Assembly: GCF_019430945.1 (NCBI RefSeq)
Contig: NZ_JAHYCB010000006.1
Span: 310,001-374,000 of the forward strand
Origin: Neorhizobium populisoli
GTDB lineage: Bacteria > Pseudomonadota > Alphaproteobacteria > Rhizobiales > Rhizobiaceae
DNA length: 64,000 nt
Direction of reading: 5' to 3'
In this document: piece after piece, positions 37,487 through 46,855 of the stretch
Numbering within the stretch: the stretch's first letter is position 1
How the letters are laid out: each line of letters begins with the position of its first letter
Notes under the pieces: generated by a model
Told to the model about the DNA's origin: nothing
The model's database searches: none
Seen by the model: only the letters and a program-made list of their open reading frames with translations
Translations under genes and position numbers: made by a program

Positions 37487-38368
37487 ATGACGGACCTCGC
37501 CACCTACAACTTCGCTTATCTCGACGAGCAGACCAAGCGGATGATCCGCCGCGCGATCCTGAAGGCGATCGCCATCCCCGGTTACCAGGTGCCGTTCGCC
37601 TCCCGCGAAATGCCGATGCCCTACGGCTGGGGCACCGGCGGCGTGCAGGTGACCGCCTCGATCATCGGGCCTGAAGACGTGCTAAAGGTGATCGATCAGG
37701 GCGCCGACGACACGACAAACGCGGTGTCGATCCGCGCCTTCTTCCAGAAGGTCGCCAATGTCGCCGTCACCACCCATACAAGCGATGCGACGATCATCCA
37801 GACGCGTCACCGGATTCCCGAGCAGAAGCTCGGCGAAAACCAGGTGCTCGTCTACCAGGTGCCGATCCCGGAGCCGCTGCGCTTCCTGGAACCGCGCGAG
37901 ACGGAAACCCGCAAGATGCATGCGCTGGAAGAATACGGCCTGATGCATGTGAAGCTTTACGAGGACATTGCCCATAACGGTCGCATCTCCAAGACCTATG
38001 CCTATCCGGTCAAGGTCGATGGCCGTTATGTCATGGACCCCTCGCCGACGCCGAAATTCGACAATCCGAAAATGCACATGTCGGATGCGCTGCAGCTCTT
38101 CGGCGCCGGACGCGAGAAGCGCATCTACGCCGTGCCGCCTTATACCGAAGTCGTCAGCCTCGATTTCGAGGATTATCCGTTCGAAATCCAGAAATTCGAG
38201 CAGGACTGCGCGCTTTGCGGCGCCCACGGCGTCTATCTCGATGAAGTGGTGCTCGACGACAAGGGCGGCCGCATGTTTGTCTGCTCCGATACCGACCATT
38301 GCGAAGACCGTCGCGAGCATGGACATGTCGGCGAGATGCTGGCGCCCAGCAAGGAGGCCGCAGAATGA
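37487..38368 (+). CDS. phnJ: Carbon-phosphorus lyase, radical SAM subunit PhnJ
   Basis: A 293-residue radical SAM enzyme that breaks the C-P bond of ribose 1-phosphonate 5-phosphate, releasing an alkane and the 1,2-cyclic phosphate. All key residues fall at the same numbers as in E. coli: Cys241, Cys244, Cys266 and Cys272 (CALCG...FVCSDTDHC) for the Fe4S4 cluster and thiyl radical, and Gly32 (IPGYQ) for the glycyl radical. The ATG at 37487 gives the family length. Its stop overlaps phnK (ATGA). Confidence 0.97.
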   Translation: MTDLATYNFAYLDEQTKRMIRRAILKAIAIPGYQVPFASREMPMPYGWGTGGVQVTASIIGPEDVLKVIDQGADDTTNAVSIRAFFQKVANVAVTTHTSDATIIQTRHRIPEQKLGENQVLVYQVPIPEPLRFLEPRETETRKMHALEEYGLMHVKLYEDIAHNGRISKTYAYPVKVDGRYVMDPSPTPKFDNPKMHMSDALQLFGAGREKRIYAVPPYTEVVSLDFEDYPFEIQKFEQDCALCGAHGVYLDEVVLDDKGGRMFVCSDTDHCEDRREHGHVGEMLAPSKEAAE

Positions 38369-39141
38369 CCGACACCCCCCTTCTCAAAGTCAGCGGCGTC
38401 TCGAAATTCTATGGCAGCCGCATTGGCTGCAAGGACGTCAATTTCGAACTGTGGCCGGGTGAAGTGCTGGCCATCGTCGGCGAGTCCGGCTCGGGCAAGA
38501 CGACCTTGCTCAACTGCCTGTCGACCCGGCTGATGCCGACGGCCGGCAGCGTCGAATACCGGATGCGCGACGGCAATTTCCGTGACCTCTACCATATGAG
38601 CGAGGCGGAACGCCGTTTCCTGATGCGCACCGATTGGGGTTTCGTACACCAAAACCCGGCTGACGGGCTGCGTATGACGGTGTCTGCCGGTGCCAATGTC
38701 GGCGAGCGGCTGATGGCGATTGGCGACCGGCATTACGGCAAGATCCGCGAGACGGCGAGCGACTGGCTCTCCCGCGTGGAAATCTCCACCGACCGTATCG
38801 ACGACCAGCCGCGCGCCTTCTCCGGCGGTATGCGCCAGCGCCTGCAGATCGCCCGCAATCTTGTGACCGGCCCACGCCTCGTCTTCATGGACGAGCCGAC
38901 CGGCGGTCTCGACGTTTCGGTTCAGGCCCGCCTGCTCGACCTGCTTCGCGGCCTCGTCAACGATCTCGGCCTGGCCGCCATCGTCGTTACCCATGATCTC
39001 GCTGTCGCCCGTCTTCTGTCACACCGGATGATGGTGATGAAGGATGGCCACGTGATCGAACATGGCCTGACCGACCGGGTGCTCGACGATCCGCGCGAGC
39101 CCTATACGCAATTGTTTGTTTCTTCGATCCTGCAGGTGTGA
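38365..39141 (+). CDS. phnK: Phosphonate C-P lyase ATPase PhnK
   Basis: A 258-residue ABC ATPase that binds the PhnGHIJ core (it is not a transporter). It has Walker [10 protein letters not shown], signature FSGGMRQR, Walker B VFMDEPTGGLDV and the switch TVTHDL-like VVTHDLAVAR. HQNPADGLRMTVSAGANVGERLM is typical of PhnK. The ATG at 38365 overlaps the phnJ stop by 4 nt, so translation is coupled. phnL follows by 10 nt. Confidence 0.95.
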   Translation: MTDTPLLKVSGVSKFYGSRIGCKDVNFELWPGEVLAIVGESGSGKTTLLNCLSTRLMPTAGSVEYRMRDGNFRDLYHMSEAERRFLMRTDWGFVHQNPADGLRMTVSAGANVGERLMAIGDRHYGKIRETASDWLSRVEISTDRIDDQPRAFSGGMRQRLQIARNLVTGPRLVFMDEPTGGLDVSVQARLLDLLRGLVNDLGLAAIVVTHDLAVARLLSHRMMVMKDGHVIEHGLTDRVLDDPREPYTQLFVSSILQV

Positions 39142-39151
39142 GGACAAACTG

Positions 39152-39862
39152 ATGGCAACTCCCCTCGTCGTTTCGGAAGTCTTCAAAAGCTTCACCATGC
39201 ATCTGCGCGACGGCATCAAGCTGCCGGTCGTCAACGATGTGAATTTCTCGGTTGCATCAGGCGAATGCGTCGTGCTCGGTGGCCCGTCGGGCATCGGCAA
39301 AAGCTCGATCCTGAAAATGCTCTACGGCAACTATGCCGTCGATGCCGGCCAGATCCTGGTGGGGCACAAGGACAAAATCGTCGATATCGCCCATGCCGAT
39401 CCGCGCACCATTCTCGAAGTGCGCCGTCACACGCTGGGTTATGTCAGCCAGTTCCTGCGCACCGTACCGCGCGTCTCGGCGCTCGATGTGGTGGCCGAAC
39501 CGCTCTTTGCCCGTGGCGTCGATGCCGCGCAGGCCAAGGACAAGGCTGCCGAGCTGCTCGCAAAACTCAACCTGCCGCGCGAACTCTGGTCGCTGCCGCC
39601 GGCCACCTTCTCCGGCGGCGAGCAGCAGCGCGTCAACATCGCCCGCGGCTTCATCACCAGCCACCGCATCCTGCTTCTCGACGAGCCGACCGCCTCTCTC
39701 GACGCCGTCAACCGCCGCGTGGTGGTGGAGATGATCGCCGAGAAGAAGCGCGAGGGCGTCGCCATGCTCGGCATCTTCCACGACGAGGAAGTGCGCGAAG
39801 CCGTGGCCGACCGCATTCTCGACGTCTCGCAATTCTCACCCCGCAAGGCCATCGCAGCATGA
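39152..39862 (+). CDS. phnL: Phosphonate C-P lyase ATPase PhnL
   Basis: A 236-residue ABC ATPase partner of PhnK: Walker [11 protein letters not shown], signature FSGGEQQR, Walker [12 protein letters not shown], and a C-terminal [42 protein letters not shown] is typical of PhnL. It assists the core complex in the triphosphate-forming step. The ATG at 39152 follows GAGGAC. Its stop overlaps the acetyltransferase start by 4 nt. Confidence 0.95.
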   Translation: MATPLVVSEVFKSFTMHLRDGIKLPVVNDVNFSVASGECVVLGGPSGIGKSSILKMLYGNYAVDAGQILVGHKDKIVDIAHADPRTILEVRRHTLGYVSQFLRTVPRVSALDVVAEPLFARGVDAAQAKDKAAELLAKLNLPRELWSLPPATFSGGEQQRVNIARGFITSHRILLLDEPTASLDAVNRRVVVEMIAEKKREGVAMLGIFHDEEVREAVADRILDVSQFSPRKAIAA

Positions 39863-40479
39863 GCAAGAATCTCGGTCTTGAGCCGGCTATCCATCCGAGC
39901 GCCAGCGTCAGCGCCGATACGGTGCTCGGGCGCTACACGGAAGTCGCCGAGCGCTGCCGCATTTCCGAGGCCGAGATCGGCGACTATTCCTACATCATGC
40001 AGGATGGCTCGATCTGGTGCGCGACGATCGGCAAGTTCGTCAACATGGCGGCCTCGGTGCGCATCAACGCTACCAACCATCCGACCTGGCGGGCGACCCT
40101 GCATCACTTTACCTACCGTGCCGCCAGCTACTGGCCGGATGCGCAGGACGAGCAGGATTTCTTCGAATGGCGGCGCGACAACCGCGTCACGATCGGCCAT
40201 GACGTCTGGATCGGCCACGGCGCCACGGTCCTGCCGGGCGTCACCGTCGGCAATGGCGCGGTGATCGGCGCCGGTGCAGTCGTCTCCAAGGACGTGGCGC
40301 CCTACACGATCGTCGGCGGCGTACCGGCCAAACTCATCCGTGAACGCTTCACGAAAGAGGTCGGCGAAGGCATGGACAAGCTCGCCTGGTGGGATTGGGA
40401 TCACGCCAAATTGCGCACCGCTCTTGATGATTTCCGGGCACTTTCGGCGCAAGATTTCCTGGCCCGCTATACCCTGTAA
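39859..40479 (+). CDS. Hexapeptide-repeat acetyltransferase of the phosphonate locus
   Basis: A 206-residue left-handed beta-helix acyltransferase: repeats such as [36 protein letters not shown] and [53 protein letters not shown] carry the acetyl-CoA-type fold, with the catalytic His in RINATNHPT. This family is common in phn operons and may acetylate aminoalkylphosphonates, the job done by PhnO in enterobacteria. It overlaps phnL by 4 nt, ending the first phn unit. The substrate is inferred. Confidence 0.88.
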   Translation: MSKNLGLEPAIHPSASVSADTVLGRYTEVAERCRISEAEIGDYSYIMQDGSIWCATIGKFVNMAASVRINATNHPTWRATLHHFTYRAASYWPDAQDEQDFFEWRRDNRVTIGHDVWIGHGATVLPGVTVGNGAVIGAGAVVSKDVAPYTIVGGVPAKLIRERFTKEVGEGMDKLAWWDWDHAKLRTALDDFRALSAQDFLARYTL

Positions 40480-40504
40480 CGTGTTCGTTACAGGGCCATC
40501 ATCA

Positions 40505-40544
40505 TTGTAATAAATCCGACATCAAACCGACATTCAGGCTTCAT
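40505..40544 (+). promoter_or_regulatory. PHO box (four 11-bp-phased PhoB half-sites) before phnC
   Basis: Four 7-bp units start at 40505 (TTGTAAT), 40516 (CCGACAT), 40527 (CCGACAT) and 40538 (GCTTCAT), each separated by 4 nt. The two central copies are identical and resemble the PhoB half-site CTGTCAT (5 of 7). The 11-bp phasing and the position about 50 nt before phnC indicate induction of the importer under phosphate starvation. Confidence 0.75.
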
Positions 40545-40592
40545 CAACCATCGCTAATCGGGACCCCAGATAGTCTGGACAGGCGAAAAAGT

Positions 40593-41438
40593 ATGAAGTT
40601 CGAACTGAGGAATGTCACCCGCCGTTTCGGCGACCGTATCGCGGTGAGTGCCGTGAACGTCGAGATTCCTCAGGGCCAGATGGTCGGCATTATCGGTCGT
40701 TCCGGCGCCGGCAAGTCCACTCTCTTGCGCATGATCAACCGCCTGCAGGAGCCGAGCTCGGGCTCGATCCATTTCGGCGGCGTCGAGGTTTCCTCGCTCA
40801 AGGGTGCCGGCCTGCGCAACTGGCAGCGCGACTGTGCCATGATCTTCCAGCAGTTCAACCTGGTGCCGCGGCTCGACGTGATGACAAATGTCCTGCTCGG
40901 CCGCCTGAACCATCGTTCGACAACGATGAGCCTTCTCAAGATCTTCAGCCGCGACGAACGCGTGCTTGCCATGGCTGCTCTCGAGCGCCTCGGCATCGAG
41001 CAGACGGCGCTGCAGGCAGCCGGCACGCTTTCGGGCGGGCAGCAGCAGCGTGTGGCAATCGCCCGCGCTCTGGTTCAGGCGCCGAAGATGATGCTTGCCG
41101 ACGAGCCGATCGCCTCGCTCGATCCGCTCAACGCCAAGATCGTCATGGATGCCCTGCGCGGCATCAACGAGCGCGAAGGCATTACCGTCATCACCAACCT
41201 GCACACGCTCGATACGGCCCGCAGCTATTGCGAACGGATCATCGGCATGGCCGGCGGCAAGGTCGTGTTCGACGGCCCGCCAAGCGAGCTGACCGCATCG
41301 GCCGTGCGGGAAATCTACGGTTCCGACAAGGATGGCGCCGGCATCGACGAAACGATGACCTCGACCAGCCTTCAATCGGCGCGTCGCGCCAAACCTGCCC
41401 CTTCCGCCGTGGTGGCCGAAGCCGTCGCCATGCGCTGA
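40593..41438 (+). CDS. phnC: Phosphonate ABC importer ATPase PhnC
   Basis: A 281-residue ABC ATPase: Walker [11 protein letters not shown]-loop [22 protein letters not shown] (a PhnC hallmark), signature LSGGQQQR, Walker [12 protein letters not shown] and [10 protein letters not shown] 35-residue C-terminal extension ([22 protein letters not shown]...AMR region) is Ala-rich and unremarkable. It powers import by PhnE1/E2 with PhnD. A PHO box lies just upstream. Confidence 0.96.
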   Translation: MKFELRNVTRRFGDRIAVSAVNVEIPQGQMVGIIGRSGAGKSTLLRMINRLQEPSSGSIHFGGVEVSSLKGAGLRNWQRDCAMIFQQFNLVPRLDVMTNVLLGRLNHRSTTMSLLKIFSRDERVLAMAALERLGIEQTALQAAGTLSGGQQQRVAIARALVQAPKMMLADEPIASLDPLNAKIVMDALRGINEREGITVITNLHTLDTARSYCERIIGMAGGKVVFDGPPSELTASAVREIYGSDKDGAGIDETMTSTSLQSARRAKPAPSAVVAEAVAMR

Positions 41439-41503
41439 CCCTCTTTCCGGTCGCGGGGGAATGCGGCCGGAAACTCGACAGACCCGTCACAAAGGAGACT
41501 TCC

Positions 41504-42415
41504 ATGTCTGCATTCCGCAAGATCATGATGGCGACGATCGCCATCGCTGCAATCGCCGGCAACGCTGCCGCACAGGACGTCAAGGTCCTGCGCATCGGCC
41601 TCGATGGCGGTGAGAACGAAGCTGACCAGGTTCGCCGCACCGAGTGCGTCAAGCCGGGTCTCGTCAAGGCCGTCGGCGTTTCCGAAGTTCAGCTCTTCCC
41701 GTCGCCGAACTATAACGGCGTCATCCAGGGCCTGCTCGGCGGCACGATCGACATCGCGATGATGGGCGCTGCTTCCTACGCTTCCGTCTACCTCAAGGAC
41801 CCGAAGGCCGTTACCCCGATCCTGACCACCAAGCAGGCTGACGGCTCGACTGGCTATTACACGATCATGGTCGCTCGTAAGGACTCGGGCATCAAGACGC
41901 TCGCAGACGCCAAGGGCAAGAAGCTCGGCTTCGCCGATCCGGACTCGACCTCGGGCTACCTCGTCCCGAACGTCGCCCTGCCGAAGGACGTCAAGGCTCC
42001 GGTCAAGGAATACTTCGCTTCGACCGGTTTCGGCGGCGGCCATGAGAACCTCGTTCTCGCCGTTCTCGACAAGAAGTTCGACGTCGGCACCACCTTCGGC
42101 TCCGGCCAGGGCGACTGGCAGCAGGGCTATTCTTCCGGCAACCTGCACCAGATGATCACCAAGGGCCTCCTGAACATCGACGACATCGTCGAAGTCTGGA
42201 AGTCCCCGCTGATCCCGAACGGCCCGCTGATGGTTTCCAACAAGCTGCCGTCCGACGTTCAGAAGAAGGTCACCGAATACTTCGCCCAGCTCGCCAAGAC
42301 CGACAAGCCCTGCTTCGATTCGTTCACGGGCGGCGGTTACACCGACTTCTCGCCGGTTGACCAGAGCACCTACCAGACGATCATCGACGCCCGTAAGGCC
42401 GTCATCGGCGGCTGA
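41504..42415 (+). CDS. phnD: Phosphonate ABC importer binding protein PhnD
   Basis: A 303-residue periplasmic binding protein with a signal peptide (ends GNAAAQ). It has the PhnD features LRIGLDGGENEADQVRR, FPSPNYNGVIQGLLGGTIDIAMMGAASYA, SGIKTLADAKGKKLGFADPDSTSGYLVP and FGGGHENLVLAVLDKKFDVGTT. The ATG at 41504 has AAAGGAGA at good spacing. Probably the most highly expressed gene of the unit, judging by its regular high-GC codon use. The ligand range is not predictable. Confidence 0.96.
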   Translation: MSAFRKIMMATIAIAAIAGNAAAQDVKVLRIGLDGGENEADQVRRTECVKPGLVKAVGVSEVQLFPSPNYNGVIQGLLGGTIDIAMMGAASYASVYLKDPKAVTPILTTKQADGSTGYYTIMVARKDSGIKTLADAKGKKLGFADPDSTSGYLVPNVALPKDVKAPVKEYFASTGFGGGHENLVLAVLDKKFDVGTTFGSGQGDWQQGYSSGNLHQMITKGLLNIDDIVEVWKSPLIPNGPLMVSNKLPSDVQKKVTEYFAQLAKTDKPCFDSFTGGGYTDFSPVDQSTYQTIIDARKAVIGG

Positions 42416-42501
42416 TCCTCAGCCATACCATTCGAGCGGCGGCATCATGACGATGCCGCCGTTTGTTCGACAGGACCCAACTGGATATCGGGGAAGCTTC
42501 G

Positions 42502-43494
42502 ATGACGCATGTGGCTGATGCCAACCACTCGGGGGGATTGGGCAGCGGGCTTGCAGAAAGCTCCCGCACCATTCTTGAACACTACCAGGCCCAGGTTCGC
42601 ACCCGGCGTATCTATACGATCATCTCGATCGTCGTCTTCCTGGTCATCCTCGGATTGTCGCTGGACTTCGCCAACAATGCCAATTCCGGCAAGTTCTTCG
42701 AACGGCTTCCCTATCTCTTCGACTTCCTGAAGCATTTCGTGCCGGACAGCCCGATGGAAATCTTCCGGGCGATGTTCGACCTGCCCTCGCCCTATTTCGA
42801 CGGCTCGATCAAGTACGATTACACCAGCGACCGCGTCTGGATCACCGACGGCTTCTACATTCCAAATTTCTTCTACCAGCTGGCGATCACCATCAACATC
42901 GCCATCGTATCGACGATCATCGGCGCATCCGGCGCCTTTCTGCTCTGCTTCTTCGCCTCGACCAATCTGGTCGGTGCCGGCGTGACCCGCTGGGTGATCC
43001 GCCGCATCATGGAAATCATGCGCGCCTTCCCGGAAATCGTCATTGCCGGCCTTTTGGCGGCGATCCTGTCGATCGGTCCGATTTCGGCGATCATCGCCGT
43101 TTCGGTGCACACGGTCGGCGCGCTCGGCAAGCTGTTCTTCGAAGTGGTCGAAAATGCCGACATGAAGCCGGACGAGGGCCTGCGTGCCGCCGGCGGCAAC
43201 TGGCTGGAGCGCGTGCGTTTCGCGATCCTGCCGCAGGTCCTGCCGAATTTCGTGTCCTATACGCTGCTCAGAACCGAGATCAACGTGCGCGCCTCGACCA
43301 TCATCGGCGCTGTCGGCGGCGGCGGTATCGGCGAAGTGTTCAGCCTGTCTATCGGCCGCGACCATGCCGCCAAGACCTATGCGATCATCATTCTCCTGCT
43401 GATCACCGTCATCTGCGTCGACCAGTTCTCCGCCTGGCTTCGTCGCCGCCTGATCGGCAAGCAATCCTTTGAATTCGGAAGGGCCGCGGCATGA
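42502..43494 (+). CDS. phnE: Phosphonate ABC importer permease PhnE1
   Basis: A 330-residue permease: first helix RIYTIISIVVFLVILGLSLDFA, a periplasmic stretch, then four to five helices beginning NFFYQLAITINIAIVSTIIGASGAFLLCFF. The coupling region EGLRAAGGNWLERVRFAILPQVLPNFVSYTLLRTEINVRASTIIGAVGGGGIGE is typical of PhnE. The ATG at 42502 has GGGGAAG upstream. It overlaps the next permease by 4 nt. Confidence 0.94.
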   Translation: MTHVADANHSGGLGSGLAESSRTILEHYQAQVRTRRIYTIISIVVFLVILGLSLDFANNANSGKFFERLPYLFDFLKHFVPDSPMEIFRAMFDLPSPYFDGSIKYDYTSDRVWITDGFYIPNFFYQLAITINIAIVSTIIGASGAFLLCFFASTNLVGAGVTRWVIRRIMEIMRAFPEIVIAGLLAAILSIGPISAIIAVSVHTVGALGKLFFEVVENADMKPDEGLRAAGGNWLERVRFAILPQVLPNFVSYTLLRTEINVRASTIIGAVGGGGIGEVFSLSIGRDHAAKTYAIIILLLITVICVDQFSAWLRRRLIGKQSFEFGRAAA

Positions 43495-44840
43495 TTTTCT
43501 CCGTTCCGTCGATCAACGCCGCCGAGCGCGAACGCCTGCTGACGACCTATCCGGAAGTCTTCCATCGCAGCTTCTGGCAGCGCTGGGGCCTTGCGATCGC
43601 AGCCGTCGTGGTGCTCGTCTATCTCGGCTTCTGCTTCGCGTTCTTCAACGTCATCCCGACCTTCGTCAACGGCAACTGGGATCGCGCGGCGGTCTACGTT
43701 CAGGACTGGTATTCCTGGCGTGCCCAACCGCGCCTGCGCTTCCTCGACGGCAAGGTCGTGCCGCAATGGACGAGCCGCCGGCAATATCCGGAGGGCGCTA
43801 ATATCGACTGGCTGCAGCCGACCGCGGCTGGCTATACCGTGACATTCGGCGGCGACAACGACCGGCTGGAAGTGACGCTGACCCAGGTCGACGTCTATCT
43901 CGACGGCAAGTCTTATCCGGTGACGCTGACCGGCGGAAAGACGCTTGCCCCGACGGACCATCCCGCACGTATCGTGCAGGAAGAGAACCGCGTCGTGGTC
44001 TATTACGGCTTTGCAGGCCAGGCGGAAATCCGCACCAGCCAGGTTTATGTGCAGCGGCGTTTCCTCGGCTGGGCGAACTTCTTCTTCGACATCCAGTCGC
44101 CCTTCTGGGGCAAGAGCACCGGCGAGCTTCTCGGCCTGGCGTTTGCCGGTGATCGTATCGATCCGGCGCAATCCAACGCATCGCTGATGCTCGACAACTT
44201 CCTGCACAATGCCAGCTGGCAGCATGGGGACATCTTTTCGAAGCTAATGCAGACGCTGGTCATGGCTTTTGTCGGCACGCTGTTTGCCACCATTATTGCC
44301 TTCCCCTTCGCCTTCATCGCCGCGCGCAACATTACCCAGAGCAAGCCGGTTAACTGGGTCATGAAGCGCGTCTTCGACTTCCTGCGCTCGATCGACATGC
44401 TGATCTGGGCGCTGTTCTTCACCCGCGCCTTCGGGCCCGGACCGCTGCCGGGCATTGCGGCGATCTTCTTCACGGATACCGGCGCGCTCGGCAAGGTCTA
44501 TGCGGAAGCACTGGAAAATGTCGACGACAAGCAGCGTGAAGGCGTGAAATCGGTCGGTGCATCGCCAGTCGTCGTGCAGCGTTACGGCGTCGTGCCGCAG
44601 GTCCTGCCGGTGTTCATCTCGCAGTCGCTGTATTTCTGGGAATCGAACACCCGTTCGGCCACCGTCATCGGCGCCGTCGGCGCCGGCGGCATCGGCCTGA
44701 AACTGCTGGAATCCATGAAGACAAACGGCGACTGGGACAAGGTCGCCTACATGGTGCTGCTCATTCTCTGCGTCGTCTTCATCTTCGACAACGTTTCGAA
44801 TGCAGTGCGCTCGCGCGTCATGGGCAAACGCGGCCACTGA
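43491..44840 (+). CDS. phnE: Phosphonate ABC importer permease PhnE2 with large periplasmic insertion
   Basis: A 449-residue permease of the PhnE family. One helix at about 33-53 is followed by a beta-rich periplasmic region of about 150 residues (YVQDWYSWRAQPRLRFLDG to RTSQVYVQRRF), then the transport helices starting DIFSKLMQTLVMAFVGTLFATIIAFPFAFIAARN. The coupling loop REGVKSVGASPVVVQRYGVVPQVLPVFISQSLYFWESNTRSATVIGAVGAGGIG is intact. It pairs with PhnE1. The ATG overlaps the phnE1 stop. Confidence 0.93.
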   Translation: MIFSVPSINAAERERLLTTYPEVFHRSFWQRWGLAIAAVVVLVYLGFCFAFFNVIPTFVNGNWDRAAVYVQDWYSWRAQPRLRFLDGKVVPQWTSRRQYPEGANIDWLQPTAAGYTVTFGGDNDRLEVTLTQVDVYLDGKSYPVTLTGGKTLAPTDHPARIVQEENRVVVYYGFAGQAEIRTSQVYVQRRFLGWANFFFDIQSPFWGKSTGELLGLAFAGDRIDPAQSNASLMLDNFLHNASWQHGDIFSKLMQTLVMAFVGTLFATIIAFPFAFIAARNITQSKPVNWVMKRVFDFLRSIDMLIWALFFTRAFGPGPLPGIAAIFFTDTGALGKVYAEALENVDDKQREGVKSVGASPVVVQRYGVVPQVLPVFISQSLYFWESNTRSATVIGAVGAGGIGLKLLESMKTNGDWDKVAYMVLLILCVVFIFDNVSNAVRSRVMGKRGH

Positions 44841-44879
44841 GCCAACGCGGCCGGAAAATCGACGCGTTTCGACATGACG

Positions 44880-44911
44880 GATGAGAGGCGGCAAATAGGT
44901 CGCCTCTCATC
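44880..44911. terminator. Hairpin after phnE2
   Basis: An 11-bp perfect stem (44880-44890 with 44901-44911) with a 10-nt loop lies 40 nt after the phnE2 stop. The following sequence (ATCATTTTG) has only a weak T-run, so it may slow or partly end transcription, or protect the 3' end of the phnCDEE mRNA, before the DUF1045 gene. Confidence 0.6.
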
Positions 44912-45008
44912 ATCATTTTGTCATGGAAATCTTTTAGCCGAAGGTTCTGTCTTACTGTCGGCAAGCCGGCTAAAGTCGTGCCGACCTTCCTGATTCCGGA
45001 ATCCCGTT

Positions 45009-45722
45009 TTGCGCTACGCTATCTATTTTTCGCCCGCCGAATCCCATCCGCTGACGAAAGCGGCAACGCATTGGCTCGGTCGCGACGCCTTTACCGGCGA
45101 GACCTGGCCAACGCCCGAAGTGGCGGGTCTGAAGCCGGATACCGTTCACGAACTGACGGCCGATCCGCGCCGTTATGCTTTCCACGCCACGCTGAAAGCG
45201 CCATTCGAACTGGCCGGAGGCAAGAACGAGGCAGAACTTGTCGAGGCGTTTGAACGCTTCGCGGCAGAGACCAAGGCCTTCGATATTCCGAACGTCGTCG
45301 TCGGGCAGCTCGGCCGCTTCTTCGCGATCGTGCCGGACAAGATCTATCCCGAGCTTCAGGATTTCGCGGCCCGCGTGGTCGAGGTCTTCGAGCCCTTCCG
45401 GGCCCCGCTTTCGCAAGCCGATATCGCCCGGCGCAATCCCGAAAACCTGACCGCATCACAGCGTGCCAATCTCGAGCGCTGGGGTTATCATCATGTCATG
45501 GACGATTTTCGCTTCCATATGACACTGACCGGCAAGGTGCCGCCCGAGCAGGCGCCGGCCATGCGTGCCGAACTCGATCGCCGCTTTGCCGAATTTGCCG
45601 ACCGACCACTCGCCATCGACGGACTGGCCCTGTTCGTCGAACCCTCGCGCGGCGCCCCTTTCACCGCCCATCGCTGGCTGCCGCTCGGCGCCGCTTCCGA
45701 AAACAGAAAGATCGCATCATGA
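45009..45722 (+). CDS. DUF1045 2H-phosphoesterase of the phosphonate locus
   Basis: A 237-residue protein of the DUF1045 (phosphonate operon) family. It shows the two HxT motifs of the 2H phosphoesterase superfamily: H59-A-T61-L and H170-M-T172-L, which in related enzymes open cyclic phosphodiesters. C-P lyase yields 5-phosphoribosyl 1,2-cyclic phosphate; no metallo-beta-lactamase PhnP is visible here, so this protein may do that step. The TTG at 45009 starts at the family N-terminus MRYAIYF. Its stop overlaps phnM (ATGA). The function is inferred. Confidence 0.85.
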   Translation: MRYAIYFSPAESHPLTKAATHWLGRDAFTGETWPTPEVAGLKPDTVHELTADPRRYAFHATLKAPFELAGGKNEAELVEAFERFAAETKAFDIPNVVVGQLGRFFAIVPDKIYPELQDFAARVVEVFEPFRAPLSQADIARRNPENLTASQRANLERWGYHHVMDDFRFHMTLTGKVPPEQAPAMRAELDRRFAEFADRPLAIDGLALFVEPSRGAPFTAHRWLPLGAASENRKIAS

Positions 45723-46855
45723 CCGAACTCGTCCTCACCAATGCCCGCATCGTGCTGGAGGACAGCATCCTGCACGGCTCCGTGCAGATCCTCGACGGCA
45801 AGATCGCCGACATTTCCGAGGGCAGCACCCGCACCGGCGAGGATTTCGAGGGCGACTACCTGATCCCCGGCCTGGTCGAACTGCATACCGACCATCTGGA
45901 GCAGCACTATTCGCCGCGCCCCGGCGTGCGCTGGAATGCCACTGCGGCCATCCAGGCGCATGATGCCCAGGTCGCTACCTCCGGCATCACCACCGTCTTC
46001 GACTGCCTGCGGCTTGGCGCCGACGAGGATGGCGGTTTCGACGACGGCGAGATGCGCGCCATGGCGGATGCGATTTCCGCTGCAGCCGATCAGGGGCGCC
46101 TGCGCTCGGAACACTTCCTGCACCTGCGCTGCGAAGTGTCCGCCGACAATTGCATGGACCATTTCGTCGATTTCGAAACCGATCCGCATGTGAAGCTCGT
46201 CTCGCTGATGGACCATGCGCCCGGCCAGCGACAGTTCCAGACGATGGATCAGTACACGCTGTATTACCAGAAGAAGCGCGGCCTGAGCGACGAGGCTTTC
46301 GCGATCTTCGTGGCGCGACGCCAGGAACAGTCGGCCCGCAATTCGACGCCGCATCGCACGGCAATCGCCAAGGTCTGCGGCGAGCGTGGCATCACGGTTG
46401 CCAGCCATGACGACGCAACCCTCTCGCATGTCGATGAGGCGATCGAAAATGGCGTGCGGCTGGCGGAATTCCCGACAAGCTTCGATGCTGCCAAGGCCTC
46501 CCACGAAGCCGGCATGAGTGTCTTGATGGGCGCGCCGAACATCGTCCGCGGCAAGTCGCATTCCGGCAATATCGCTGCCCGCGACCTTGCCGAACGCGGC
46601 GTGCTCGACGTACTTTCGTCCGACTATGTGCCACTCAGCCTGCTGCATGCGCCCTTCGTGCTGGCAGATGGCGTGGATGGCATTTCGCTGCCCAAGGCGC
46701 TTGCCATGGTCACCGCGACGCCGGCCCGCACCGTCAGCCTCAACGATCGCGGCCGGATCGCCACGGGCCTGCGCGCTGATATCGTCCGCGTCCAGCGTCA
46801 GGATGGCGTTCCGATCGTGCGTGCCGTCTGGCGCGAAGGCAAGCGGGTCGCCTGA
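45719..46855 (+). CDS. phnM: Ribose 1-methylphosphonate 5-triphosphate diphosphatase PhnM
   Basis: A 378-residue amidohydrolase-fold enzyme that removes diphosphate from the ribose-phosphonate intermediate before PhnJ acts. Metal-binding features are LIPGLVELHTDHLEQHYSPRPGV, EVSADNC, SLMDHAPGQRQFQ, TVASHDDATLSHVDEA, and LSSDYVPLSLLHA. Its ATG overlaps the DUF1045 stop and its stop overlaps phnN (TGATG), so the three are coupled. Confidence 0.96.
   Translation: MTELVLTNARIVLEDSILHGSVQILDGKIADISEGSTRTGEDFEGDYLIPGLVELHTDHLEQHYSPRPGVRWNATAAIQAHDAQVATSGITTVFDCLRLGADEDGGFDDGEMRAMADAISAAADQGRLRSEHFLHLRCEVSADNCMDHFVDFETDPHVKLVSLMDHAPGQRQFQTMDQYTLYYQKKRGLSDEAFAIFVARRQEQSARNSTPHRTAIAKVCGERGITVASHDDATLSHVDEAIENGVRLAEFPTSFDAAKASHEAGMSVLMGAPNIVRGKSHSGNIAARDLAERGVLDVLSSDYVPLSLLHAPFVLADGVDGISLPKALAMVTATPARTVSLNDRGRIATGLRADIVRVQRQDGVPIVRAVWREGKRVA

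Noticed and set aside
37179-37490. Plus-strand 103-codon frame in the phnI-phnJ gap
   Set aside because: Its Ala/Ser-rich translation looks like the complement of the Gly/Asp-rich minus-strand tail; the minus-strand ORF has a much better ribosome site and a membrane helix.
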